Assembly (NCBI GenBank): GCA_002633025.1
Contig: NMRB01000095.1
Location: 601,908 to 665,907, forward strand
DNA: 64,000 bases
Direction: 5' to 3'
Origin: Notospermus geniculatus
Taxonomy: Eukaryota > Nemertea > Pilidiophora > Heteronemertea > Lineidae
Shown here: piece after piece, positions 43,806-56,288 of the stretch
Position numbering within the stretch: position 1 is the stretch's first letter
How the letters are laid out: every line of letters starts with the position of its first letter
Program-made: the position numbers and the translations under genes
The notes under the pieces: model-generated
Seen by the model: the letters and a program-made list of their open reading frames with translations, nothing else
The model's database searches: none
What the model was told of the DNA's origin: nothing

Positions 43806-46567
43806 AGTACAAATCGTAAATCTTACGTTATTTGGCACGCAATGACAGATACAGAGAAATGAGGGCTAATGCTGTCTGTTCCCGAGTTCATCAACAAGTT
43901 AGCGCCGTTTTTAATATAATCTGGCTGTGAAGCATCGCTGGAATGGACAGTAATTGAACAAAGCCATAAAATTCAAGGCCTTAACTGAAGAAAACACGTC
44001 ACTTTCCAATTTGCGTCAAGCCAAAGAACGGCAAGTGACAAGACTTATATCAGGAACTTACAACCATTACTGCGTTAGGGGACAGCCTTTTGACAAGATG
44101 TCAAATGCTGGAAGGCTTATATTAGCAGTTTCAGCTCAGCCGTCGTTGAGTATCATTATCATGTCAAGTAAACAGATGGCCCCTGTCATTGATGAGAGTG
44201 AGTCATGATGAATTAGAGCTGTATGAACCATGGCCAACGGAATAAGCAACAAGCAGTGGTCAGGGACGTTGATTTGAGTACAGGCCTTGAGCTGTATATT
44301 TGAGTACATACCTGACTGGTTCGTTAGAAGCCACTGGACTGGATACATGCTTTGATGTAGCCTACTGTCCGTTAATGGGCACTAACGGCGCTACTTAACG
44401 TGAGAACCCTCCCGCGCGAGTTGGCTCTCAATGGGCTATTCAGCATTGTTGGATTCTTAACGACCTACGCCGTGACCAATTACACAAACAATCGTCCATA
44501 GCTTTCCGTGTTTGATGCCCATAGAGAGCCAACTTGCGCGAAAGCAGCGACTTGATGTCAACAAAAGTACATGTACGTTGGTGTGTGAAGAGATCGACGA
44601 AGATTGGCAGTAGAGACTAAAGCTAATGTTGCAGAAGCTTTACCAGTGCCCAAGATCCGTGGAACAACAAAGAAATCGAGACTTATTTTCACTTTGCTGA
44701 CTTCACATCCATTATCAAACACAACTTGAGCCTCAAATGCATTCAGCAGTTTGCCAGAGTTAGCAACTTTAATTTCCCTCGTAATTGCAATGAAGAGACA
44801 CTTAATTATTCCTGCAGGGATAGCTGTGCTAACATTAGATGATTATGCAGTCGTGCCAGTGGCAAATGTGCGAGAAATTCGACTAATTTCTTTTAGCAGA
44901 CACTTAAGAAGATTTCTTGCTGTCAAAATCACCAGACGTTTTTAGCAGTAGCGCCTGTTCACGTAGACCTACGAGTCTTCTGGCGCATACTTGGCTTTCT
45001 ACGGGCAACTTAGCCGTAGAAACTGGCAGTCGTTGGTGCCATTTAGTCTTAGCGAAAGTCGTAAAGGAAGCAACAATGGTGACAAGGGAGTACATTGAGA
45101 GCCAACTCGTTCCAGAAATCGTTCAGGGGAAGCTTTAAAGACATAACTTCTTGACATCCATTCTTCGGTTGCGTGCAGCATTTCACGGAAATCAAAAACA
45201 ATGCCAAAGGATGGATTTCATCTTAGAGTAGGTGTATGCCTATAAAGTTACATCAGAAAGAAATCGCCCACAGATTAACAGCTCCTTCCCTGTTGGGTAA
45301 CTCGTTCCTCAGCTAATTTTGTAACATTTTCTTCGCCCTAAGCCTCATTTACCTACAAACACGGATTCGCATCCCCAACCGGATGGACAAAAATAACATT
45401 ATTGATGACACCCAATTCGACTACAAAAAGGCAATGCGAAATGACTAATACCATAAAAGCATTGTGTTATGATTGCCAGCCATTGGAACATCATTAGCAC
45501 GGTATGTCCAATCCATCATATTCCCTTTGTCCCAATGAGCCATGCCATTTGCAGTGGCGCCGTGGTAAAAAAACATTAAAAGCGCCAGATCTGGAGAGGG
45601 AACAGCAGAGCAAATGTTTGGACAATTCCTACCCCATGGTGTTGCTCACCGGCTTTGCCTCTTTCATCATTGATACATAAATTGGCTGGTCTATTTTCAG
45701 GTTGATAACGATCAAGGTTGACCGCGTCGTTGCTGCTTCCAGCTTTTTGTGCAACCTCACGATTCATTTTGCTCAGAGGAAACATGAAGCCATGAAAGTT
45801 TCGATCGGATACGGTGAAATGGACATGTCACCATGACCCTCGGCAGTGACAAGAATACGCATAAAGCTTCACGCCAGGACAAATTCCACTGCCACTTGCT
45901 GCCACAGCTGCGGCATACTGCTCAAGGTACAGCAATCACAGGTGGTTCTTAGCGCTCGCTCCCAACGTCACCGCACAAACCATTTCCCTACAGTAGATGT
46001 AACTTCTCATGGAAATTAACAGATTGAAAAAAATGTGGAACCGAAATTGCTGTAAGAAGATGGCAAGGTGTAATGGAACATTTTAAGCTCTCTCGACTGG
46101 TATCCGAGAATATCGCTTCGGATGAGGCACCCTCATTTGGAATATTATGAAAAATGAAAAAAATGGAATTGCCGATGAGTACATGCCTTTTTAAAAGCAA
46201 AACGAAGATAACGAAATGGCTCCAGCACTATCACATCTCGAATGGATATTTTTAAATGTTTTTTTCTCCACGACAAGAAATGCGTTTTAAAATAGCAGCG
46301 TTTGACGAAGATATAAATGACTGATGGCAACAGTCGGCTTGACGACGACAAAGGAAATGCATTACAAGATTATTCTCAGCCAATCGATGTGTTCTTTTCA
46401 TATCCTATTAATAAACCAATTTTCGTTTTTTAGAGCACAACATGAGGAACCAAGTATTTGAAAGTCTTAATGGACCATTGCTGAGGAGAAGATGGAGCCT
46501 TTCTTGCAGGAGGAGCAACCTTGACACATTCATCAGTACTTCACAGCAAAAGGTGGTGTAACTCTAA

Positions 46568-47147
46568 AGGCCCGTTTACACTAGGTTGCACCAAGTTGCA
46601 AGTTGCTGCAACTTGCAACTTGTTGCAAACTACCTGGGACGGTTTACACATGTATAGAAAAATCGATGCAACATCCAGCGTGATCGAGTTGCAACAAGTT
46701 GCACACTGTTAGAAATAACAGAAGATTTTACAGAAAATCTGTGCAGCAGAGTCCCCAGGACGGTTCTGTAAAATTACAGACCTGATCTGTAAAATTACAA
46801 ACTTAAATAAATGTCAACAGAGATTTGACTGGAGGCTGACCAAATTATATTTTCATACTGCCCTCAGAAGGCATCATTATTGGATGTCCAATGGAGTCCA
46901 ACCAATACAGGAAAACATGAATCATACCATAAAAAAATTATGTAAATTTACAGAAAGTGCTGGGGACTCTGCTGCAGGGAATTTCTGTAAAATTACTGCA
47001 GAATTACTACTGTAAATTTAATAATTTCTAACAGTGCATATCCGTTTACACATGCAACTTTTATGAAACTTTTTGGTCTCATCATGCAGGTTTATGCAAC
47101 AAGTTGCATGAAGTTGCATATGAAAAGTTGCATGTGTAAACGGGCCT
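46568..47147 (-). mobile_element. Harbinger-type MITE (GCAACTT family), filled site
   Basis: AGGCCCGTTTACAC at one end, GTGTAAACGGGCCT at the other, TAA on both sides (46565-46567 and 47148-47150). Copy 2 of the duplication carries the empty site with a single TAA (56286-56288). Its orientation is opposite to the 23620 copy. It is interrupted by a 333-bp second element; without that it is about 245 bp, near its sibling's 257. Confidence 0.95.
46704..47036. mobile_element. MITE with CACTGTTAGAAAT ends, nested in the Harbinger-type MITE
   Basis: CACTGTTAGAAAT at the left and ATTTCTAACAGTG at the right are exact inverses. CA is repeated on each flank, so a 2-bp duplication is possible. The interior has repeated TCTGTAAAATTAC words. 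CACT-type ends occur in the CACTA, Transib and Chapaev groups; the group is not settled here. Confidence 0.9.
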
Positions 47148-47227
47148 TAACGGGAGGAACACCAAAAATCACGGTGACTTATTGCCCATCATTAATTTTA
47201 GTGTTAGTTATTACACCGGTAGGAATG

Positions 47228-47266
47228 AATATCACTTCTGAATATCACTTCTGAATATCACTTCTG
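47228..47266 (+). repeat. 13-bp VNTR, three units
   Basis: AATATCACTTCTG is repeated three times in copy 1. The matching place in copy 2 (around 56366) has one unit. Confidence 0.9.
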
Positions 47267-48038
47267 TCATTGCTGACAATTTTGGACTCCGTGTAGGAGG
47301 CGTGGGGGAAATGAATGAACCTGATAGGAAAACGGGCACTGAGTACAAGTGATTTCGAAGTTCATCAACAACTGGGAAGGAACAGAGCAATTATTCTTCG
47401 ATACCTCCCATTATCTTGTAAGAGAAGTGGTAATCCTAGCATGTGACCACCATGCATGACCTCGGCAAGGAACACCTCTAAGTTAAGGTTTAATCTCATC
47501 AATAAATCAACTTTATCTTCTTACGATGTGCGGTCAACCCTTATAACCTTAACCATGATCCAATCACGTTATAGGATCACTGTGCTACAAATAGTACAAC
47601 GAAGGTTAGCTCCGCACTATGGAACTTCCGCTGACAAATAATAATCTCGTGTAAACCGAAGGGGACTCAGGATCATTATCATCGTCTTCAGATAGATCAG
47701 TCTCAGAGAGTGGACGTGACCATTATAATCATATGACACGACAGAGCCACATGACAGATTGATAAACCTGATACGAATTCATTTAATGTCATATTCGGCT
47801 ATTCTCGGGAATTTCCGGAGGGTCTGAGGTCTTTGGACGTAAAAGGAATAAAAGACGAAGAGGCATAAAAAGGGCGAGGAATGTTATTACTTCGTGCTTT
47901 GGTAGCCTACACTTAAAAAGAGATCAGTAATCTTGCAACAAGCACCCATCTGCAAGCAATAATATAGCTGTTAAATTTCCCTCAGATTCGTTCTTTCTTC
48001 ATTGTTTGCATGCATTTCATGGGCGCAGCCATGTTTGA

Positions 48039-48388
48039 TGACGTCAAATCTGCCTTTGGCCAATCAGATTCGGATGCTCAGATCTGGACACTCGATTTCT
48101 AGCGGTAACGAAATTTGTAGTCTTTTCTACCAGTCTCTCGCCTGTGTAACTAGCGCGAGAGGATGGTGAAGGGAGACTAATAGCTATATCGAGTCCATCT
48201 GCAAGTCCCGGTCTTCCATTCGCAAATAACAACAATATACAATGTCTATCAATCAACATAGTATTTCATGTTAACGACGACCTAATCCCGCAACCAATAT
48301 ATCTCGCTTTCTTTTATTGTCACTCATAATCGTCCAATTTGATGACACAAGGCACGTGGCTCCGGGGGCCGATTGGCCATTGACGTCA
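48039..48388. promoter_or_regulatory. Inverted pair of CRE and CCAAT sites
   Basis: TGACGTCA (48039-48046) then CCAAT (48060-48064) on the left; ATTGG (48372-48376) then TGACGTCA (48381-48388) on the right. The symmetric arrangement around about 330 bases looks like a bidirectional promoter. In copy 2 the left pair is intact (57197-57222) but the right CRE is TGACGTCT. Confidence 0.3.
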
Positions 48389-48410
48389 CCCCCCCCCCCC
48401 CCCCCCCCCC
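48389..48410 (+). repeat. Poly-C tract, 22 (13 in copy 2)
   Basis: An uninterrupted C run directly after the right CRE; the equivalent at 57548-57560 is 13. Length may be affected by sequencing. Confidence 0.8.
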
Positions 48411-49329
48411 ATGCCCATTGCCATTACTCACAACTACGGCGATCTGGTACCATGTCGTGAGATAGGCACATCGTTGGTCATTTGGACACTGATTCATGAA
48501 CAAAAAGTGCAGAAACCATTGAAAGTATGGGCCATTGCTGGGGAGAAGCGAGTACATATATTTCCCACCGACGGTGTGTGGCGTTCTACAGCAACAAAAT
48601 TGCCGATGAACACGTGACCAAAATGAACCAGTAAGGAACACGGAGTCCTACTTCCGGTTGGCACAGTGTGTCGGCATCAGGAGTACACACAAGTACAGAG
48701 AAACGTTTATAATACGCACAAAAATGGAAGCAATCCATTTCCATAAGCAGGAACCTATCCATTTAAACTGCATCTACCACTATATGGAATTGAAATTTCA
48801 AAATAATATTGGTGAATAATGGATACAGCCATCTCACTGGCCGGCCATAATCATATTGAAATGACACGTTTCCGAATGTGACGGCGCGTTCATCTGCTAG
48901 GTGAATGTCGAAATAAGATAATAATGTCCTCCCTCGAACATTCTATATGAATTAAGCCAGGTTCGATAGCCACCTGCCAAGTTTTGCTGGTAATGATTAT
49001 CTCACGGAGCTAGCAATTTCTGAGTTTGATGGGCAATGCACAGTGACAGATAATGTCTAGCCAGATGTTTTATAAATATAGTCGACGTATCTGTACGTGT
49101 TCGTGAATTACAGGTCGTCACAATATGTAGAGCTACCACCAAAATTACATCTTTTGTATATTACATGTATGTCCACGCATATCCGGGGCTTCTTTCGATC
49201 ACCCTCAGCCTCGATTTCACTTTCGATTGTGCCGCACCAACAAATTTGAATGAGCTACATGTAGGTCACGAAGGCACCACCCGGGGGCACCACAACTTCA
49301 CAAGATCCAACTTCAGACGTGAATGAATC

Positions 49330-49438
49330 ATCCTGAGAATATCAGGCGTTCTTACTGCTCGCTCCCTTCGTCACCTTGTGTGAGCGGATGAAGAGGAGCG
49401 AGGTAAAAACCCCTGCTTTGGGAGGATGTGAATGAATC
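49330..49438. mobile_element. 109-bp insertion flanked by an 11-bp direct repeat
   Basis: GTGAATGAATC occurs at 49319-49329 and 49428-49438; copy 2 has it once (58439-58449) with nothing between. The inserted DNA has an imperfect hairpin (CTCGCTCCCTTCGTCACC and GGATGAAGAGGAGCGAG). It may be a small transposon with a long target duplication, or copy 2 may be a deletion between the repeats. Confidence 0.65.
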
Positions 49439-52400
49439 GACCAACTTGCGATTTGAAAATGCAGGTTGGAACTGGGCATTTGACAGCATCCAGAACTAGC
49501 TTTCGTCCACGTTTTTACAATACAAACTAACAGCAAACCGGTAAACTGTAAACCGGTCACCTGGGAGCGAATAACGGCGAATCGTGACAGTTATTCCGAC
49601 AAACGTGGAGTGTTTGGCAATTCTGTGGTTCTCAGTCACGAGAATTATCGATGAGTACTTGGTTTTTATTCACGGTTGAATGAAAGATAATGCTCGTTTG
49701 GACAAACGGAATGTAGATCAGATTATGATAGATGATGACGTGCATGCAGAATGGCAAGATGGCAATCAAAAATGGACGACAATCGCTCGGAATTCTTTCA
49801 GGCACTGTCTCTCTATACCGAAATTAATCATCTTTCTCAATGATCTGCGCATCGAAATCACTAGACCAATTTTCCTAACAGCCAACTGCCGATTAACATA
49901 ATGCCCTAGGACTTTCCGATATATGTTTATTTGACATGTTCGAAGGAACACCAATATTTGTGTAAGCCAGTACCGTTTTTGCGACCAACTGATGCGTATT
50001 TTCCATTGAGCCATCGCGATTATCATGAATAATAAAACATTTTTGTCGTCAGAAATCAATAGCAACTGTCACAATAATGTGCACATCGCCCACCCCTGTA
50101 CTTTTCAAGAGTATGATGATCTTTGCCATAAAAAACGGATGCCGGGCACTGGGAGTCGGGGTTTTACCCGTCGTACAGGAATCATTGGGGGAAGGCAACA
50201 CTTATGCTCTCGCCTCTCCAGTGGGGTCGTTTTTGCAGCCCAGGTATTTCGATGCGTTCACAGGGCAGCACAGATGACAATAGTTGAGGGAGAAGCAGAC
50301 GTGAAAGAATGGTCGTCCGCGAGTCCGTCGTACACACGTGCCACAACTGGGGTCAATCTAAACGACGAAAGCTGGCGAAATGAAATGATCACTATACTCA
50401 TCACGTCTTTTGAAGAAAGACATCCTGCGCATGCTCGGGTGCAGCAGCAAGGTGATTACACGGCCAGAACTAAGTAGTAAGCTTAATAGACGCAGATTAT
50501 GCGGCAAAAGGTTAAGTGACAAAGTTGGATTCGTTAACTGAGGGAAAATGCCCCATAGGCAGCATCGTTTTTGCTTTCTTGATAATGGCATATTCTGGCA
50601 GAGACGTTTGTTTCAGGAAAGAAGGTTTTCAGTTTTTCTGCACAGAATAAGTCCACACTAAATTGTTGGCTTCAAGAGGAATTGAATCCAAAGCGAGGAC
50701 TGGGGTTGCAAGGAACTGGATATCGTTCTTGGACCTTGGAGAGCACTCCAGTCCAGGCCACAGTCAATCAGCCAGTCAGATGACGTAGGGCTCACTCCCC
50801 TCCAGCTTTGATCAGGGGGTCATGGGTACGAAACATGAGCCTTGTATCGGCTTCATCTCATTTCTTGTCAGACAGATCGATCTCGTCTGGTGCAAATCTG
50901 ATAAACCACTTCCTCACACCTTAATGTCATCAACAAGTAATACTGTGCAGCCTGATAGATGCTACATTGAATTACCAGCATCACACGGATGGACACGTGA
51001 AGTTGAGGGCACCAAAACCACGGCCGACAGGAAAGAGTATGTTCGATACATATCCCATGCCGCCCATCTTCTTACACAGCCCCCCCCCCCCCCGGAGAAA
51101 ACTGGAAGATGTCAAAATGACCAAAAAACATCCCGAGGTAATCTGTGGTTCTTTGCACTCATTCCCTACGTCAGTGCACACAGGACTCTATCAGGTTACC
51201 TATTCCCTAGAAGGGCTTGACTTCCTTCTTTTGAGAAATCAGACCATCAGGCAGCCTCACCCTTTCAGCCAAGCCCCACAAGGCGTGTCATCAATTAGTA
51301 TCAACCAAACCGGAAGTGCCGCCATCTTATATCCGATAATTTCCGGTAACAACTGCACACGGACAATAATGTGCTGTCCATTCTTGATGCGACTGATACG
51401 ACGAAGATGATGGCTATATGGCATGAAAAGACACGTTCATCATAAGTACTGTTAAAAGCCACTATTAAAAGACCTAAGATGAGTCGTCGACATTTTTAAA
51501 TGCAATGTCTACGTGGCAGATAATCTCCTGTTGTCAGAAATCGCGGGCGTAATGCCTCCGTTGTCATATCAATTTCTTCTGCTTTTTTTTAATACGTTGT
51601 TCTGAGACACGTACATTTCAAGAAATATACACAATAAGTGATGTAGGCCTAAAGTACCTTTGACACCTTTGACTCTGCGAACTAGGATACCGGATCAGAT
51701 ACAGTTGAGACAGAGCAAAATGCCCCGACGTACCTTATCAGAGTGGCCGATATGATTGTTCCCCTGACCGGAGACACCATCAATGCATCGTATTGGCAAT
51801 TCACTTCTGTCAGGAACAATTTGCCCCTTGACCGATCGTAATATCGACTTGATATCAAGAAAAAAAGTCAGTGGATGCGGTAACCTCAATGGACCGCAAC
51901 ACGGGGCTATACTAGTCTTCAAGCAAGAAATATAACAACGTATCACATGACTCGTGAGTCAAAAAAATGTGTTTTCGTTCTGATTAGTTGCACTAACACC
52001 AAGATGAAAGAAAGATAGCGTGGAACTGCTAGTTATATATTCTACCAAACTCCTCTAATAAGCACTCCCTCAAAAAGCAACGAATTCTGTAAAGCTAGAC
52101 TTAAAAAGGTGACATTGCCCAATTAGCACCAGCAGCCGACGGATACTGAATCGCAATGAGACATAATTTCCTGCCAAACACAGGCAGATGATTTTTTAGA
52201 GTCCTATCAATAAACGTCTTGCGATGAATTTTCCATCGGGCGGGTAATTGACCCGGAGAGCGAGACCCAGCCCGAGATACGCGGCCTGCAGATTTTTCTG
52301 AAAATGACACGGCATGTTATGCAACTGGCGATGTCGTCGAGCAACACACCTGTGTATCATGTGTTTTAGCAGTCCTACAAAGCTCCTTTACATATTTTCA

Positions 52401-53512
52401 TATCCGAAAAAATCAATTCTTGCAGTGAAAGAGTCAAGGTACCACAGGATATCAGTAGACAGCATCAACTTTATGTTAATTCTAAAATACGATACAGCAA
52501 CGATGTCGTTAAAAAGAGGAAATGGCATGCCACAGTCATGCCCCCTTTGTCAATACGGAGCGTCCTACTACCTGCAGGATTTCTGCAATAGCTAATGTAC
52601 TGGAAACGTTATCAGGTCAGAGCGATTTCCTGATATGAAGCATGAAACTGAATGGCTGAATGATAGAAGTTAAAAGACCCACAATCTAATACCCTGACCC
52701 ACCCAACCATTTCGAGATTTTCACCAAACAGCTCTAACCATTAACCATGAATAACAGGATATCTCACAGTGGGATGATTTAAATGATGAAAAGGATGCTG
52801 ATAGAGTCGTTTTGATTTCTCCATCTCACGAAGGAAGAAGATATTGGCGTGCTTTCAGATAGATGGTGAAACTCCCTGATAAAGAAATTTCATCTCTGCC
52901 TCAGCAGGAAAGTCATGGTTTGCCACGAAAGCAGTAAAAAGGCTTTAACATTGAAAAGAGAACTACATGTATGTACCAACCCATCAAAATGATAAAAGCA
53001 GTAACTCCGTTTGTCGGCAGCGGGAAGGTGGTCGATGGAAGGAATAGCTCTATCCTGTACTACCGTGTAGACTTGAGTGTGGCGTATGGCTGTTCCTTCA
53101 ATCACCAGCAGTCCCACTAATTACAAGTGCGATAATGCCTTTTACCGTTGGAAGGCAGAGAACGTGACGCCATGAAATTCTGTTTGCAGAGCGAAAAGGA
53201 ATACATGTACATTGTACTTATATTGGACCCCTCACGCTCCGGTGCAACATTTCCTGATACCAGTATCGGCCTAACACGCAAGTTTGATTATTAATTGACA
53301 CTACGTGCCCATACCTGATCACCCCTACTGTAGATTCCAATCAAATGTGGATTATCAGAGGACTTAGTGATGCTTGAAAATTAGATGAATGGAGAAGCAG
53401 ATTGACATCGTCCTCAGGTCGAAAGCGTGCCCCAAGGGGAAACCAAACAAATCGATGTCGGCCAGACGAATTGCGGATCGTCATCAGAGTTCATTAACTT
53501 TCGTCGAAAACG

Positions 53513-53543
53513 TGACCTTGACCCAACGGGGCAATGACCTTGA
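53513..53543 (-). promoter_or_regulatory. Two TCAAGGTCA half-sites (copy 2)
   Basis: Same pair as at 43775-43805, unchanged. Confidence 0.33.
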
Positions 53544-56285
53544 AGTACAAATCGTAAATCTTACGTTATTTGGCACGCAATGACAGATACAGAGAAATGA
53601 GGGCTAATGCTGTCTGTTCCCGAGTACATCAACAAGTTAGCGCCGTTTTTAATATAATCTGGCTATGAAGCATCGCTGGAATGGACACTAATTGAACAAA
53701 GCCATAAAATTCAAGGCCTTAACTGAAGAAAACACGCCACTTTCCAATTTGCGTCAAGCCAAAGAACGGCAAGTGACAAGACTTATATCAGGAACTTGCA
53801 ACCATTACTGCGTTAGGGGACAGCCTTTTGACAAGATGTCAAATGCTGGAAGGCTTATTTAGCAGTCTCAGCTCAGCCGTCGTTGAGTATCATTATCATG
53901 TCAAGTAAACAGATGGCCCCTGTCATTGATGAGAGTGAGTCATGATGAATTAGAGCTGTATGAACCATGGCCAACGGAATAAGCAACAAGCAGTGGTCAG
54001 GGACGATGATTTGAGTACAGGCCTTGAGCTGTATATTTGAGTACATACCTGACTGGTTCGTTAGAAGCACTGATCTGGATACATGCTTTGATGTACTGTC
54101 CGTTAATGGGCACTAACGGCGCTACTCAACGTGAGAACGTTCCCGCGCGAATTGGCTCTCAATGGGCAATTCAGCCTTGTTGGATTTCTTACGACCTACG
54201 CCGAGACCAATTACACAAACACTCGTCCATAGCTTTCCGTGTTTGATGCCCATAGAGAGCCAACTTGCGCGAAAGCAACGCTTTGATGTCAATAAAAGTA
54301 CCTTTTGAAGAGATCGACGCGAATTAGCAGTAGGCCTACTGACAAACGCTTATGTTGCAGAAGCTTTACCAGTGCCCAAGATCCGTGGAACAACAAAGAA
54401 ATAGGGACTTATTTTCACTTTGTTGACTTCACATCCATTATCAAACACAACTTGAGCTGCAAATGCATTCAGCAGTTTGCCAGAGTTAGCAACTTTAATT
54501 TCCCTCGTAATTGCAATGAAGAGACACTTAATTATTCCTGCAGGGATAGCTGTGCTAACATTAGATGATTATGCAGTCGTGCCAGTGGCAAATGTGCGAG
54601 AAATTCGACTAATTTCTTTTAGCAGACACTTAAGAAGATTTCTTGCTGTCAAAATCACCATACGTTTTTAGCAGTAAGCGCCTGTCCACGTAGACCTACG
54701 AGTTTCTGGCGCATATTGGCTTTCTACGGGCAACTCAGCCGTAGAAACTGGCAGTCGTTGGTGCATTTAGTCTTAGCGAAAGTCGTAAAGGAAGCAACAA
54801 TGGTGACAAGGGAGTACATTGAGAGCCAACTCGTTCCAGAAATCGTTCAGGGGAAGCTTTAAAGACATAACTTCTTGACATCCATTCTTCGGTCGCGTGC
54901 AGCATCTCACGGAAATCAAAAACAATGCCAAAGGATGGATTTCATCTTAGAGTAGGTGTATGCCTATAAATTACATCAGAAAGAAATCGCCCACAGATTA
55001 ACAGCTCCTTCCCTGTTGGGTAACTCGTTCCTCAGCTAATTTTGTAACATTTTCTTCGCCCTAAGCCTCATTTACCTACAAACACGGATTCGCATCCCCA
55101 ACCGGATGGACAAAAATAACATTATTGATGGCACCCAATTCGACTACAAAAAGGCAACGCGAAATGACTAATACCATAAAAGCATTGTGTTATGATTGCC
55201 AGCCATTGGAACATCATTAGCACGGTATGCCCAATCCATCATATTCCCTTTGTCCCAATGAGCCATGCCATTTGCAGTGGCGCCGTGGTAAAAAAACATT
55301 AAAAGCGCCAGATCTGGAGAGGGAACAGCAGAGCAAATGTTTGGACAATTCCTACCCCATGGTGTGCTCACCGGCTTTGCCTCTTTCATCATTGATACAT
55401 AAATTGGCTGGTCTATTTTCAGGTTGATAACGGTCAAGGTTGACCGCGTCGTTGCTGCTTCCAGCTTTTTGTGCAACCTCACGATTCATTTTGCTCAGAG
55501 GAAACATGAAGCCATGAAAGTTTCGATCGGATAACGGTGAAATGGACATGTCACCATGACCCTCGGCAGTGACAAGAATACGCATAAAGCTTCACGCCAG
55601 GACAAATTCCACTGCCACTTGCTGCCGGAGCTGCGACATCCTGCTCAAGGTACAGCAATCACCGGTGGTTCTTTCTTAGCGCTCGCTCTCAACGTCACCG
55701 CACAAACCATTTCCCTACATGGTAACTTCTCATGGAAATTAACATATTGAAAAAATGTGGAACCGAAATTGCTGTAAGAAGATGGCAAGGTGTAATGGAA
55801 CATTTTAAGCTCTCTCGACTGGTATCCGAGAATATCGCTTCGGATAAGGCACCCTCATTTGGAATATTACAAAAAATGAAAAAAATGAGAATTGCCGATG
55901 AGTACATGCCTTTTTTAAAAGCAAAACCAAGATAACGAAATGGCTCCAGCACTATCACATCTCGAATGGATATTTTTAATGTTTTTTTCTTCACGACAAG
56001 AAATGCGTTTTAAAATAGCAGCGCTTGACGAAGATGAAAATGACTGATGGCAACAGTCGGCTTGGCGACGACAAAGGAAATGCATTACAAGATTATTCTC
56101 AGCCAATCGATGTGTTCTTTTCATATCCTATTAATAAACCAATTTTCGTTTTTTTAGAACACATGAGGAACCAAGTATTTGAAAGTCTTAATAGACCATT
56201 GCTGAGGAGAAGATGGAGCCTTTCTTGCAGGAGGAGCAACCTTGACACATTCATCAGTACCTCACAGCAAAAGGTAGTGTAACTG

Positions 56286-56288
56286 TAA
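56286..56288. other. Empty insertion site of the Harbinger-type MITE
   Basis: The sequence AACTGTAACGGGAGG matches the flanks of the filled site in copy 1 with a single TAA. Confidence 0.9.

Larger units (their letters stand above)
42439..52160 (+). repeat. 9-kb direct duplication, copy 1 (9.7 kb)
   Basis: It begins CATAATTTCCTGCCAAACAC and ends GATACTGAATCGCAATGAG; both ends recur in copy 2. Apparent divergence is a percent or two in substitutions where I compared, plus many small indels. Copy 1 is longer because of a 580-bp MITE at 46568, a 109-bp insertion at 49330, a longer poly-C run (48389-48410) and a segment around 51031-51094 absent from copy 2. No gene is convincing: frames shared by both copies (for example 43651, 44751, minus 51695) are short, and several others (for example around 45480-45860 minus) are shifted by single-base indels. 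Confidence 0.97.

Noticed and set aside
45480-45860. Minus-strand frames containing NREVAQKAGSSNDAVNLDRY and YHGATANGMAHWDKGNMMDW as a gene
   Set aside because: Each copy has single-base indels at different places, the two strings lie in different frames, and no family is recognised; at best a decayed exon.
48389-48410. Poly-C length difference as a biological signal
   Set aside because: Homopolymer length is prone to sequencing error; kept only as a descriptive repeat.
50025-50477. 150-codon open frame in the 9-kb unit as a gene
   Set aside because: In copy 2 the equivalent frame is shifted and stops after 86 codons; no domain; chance frame likely.
51695-51946. 83-codon minus frame and overlapping plus frame (TYLIRVADMIVPLTGD) as conserved coding sequence
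   Set aside because: The two differences seen between copies in the plus frame both change amino acids (Gln to Pro, Val to Ala), so there is no sign of coding constraint.
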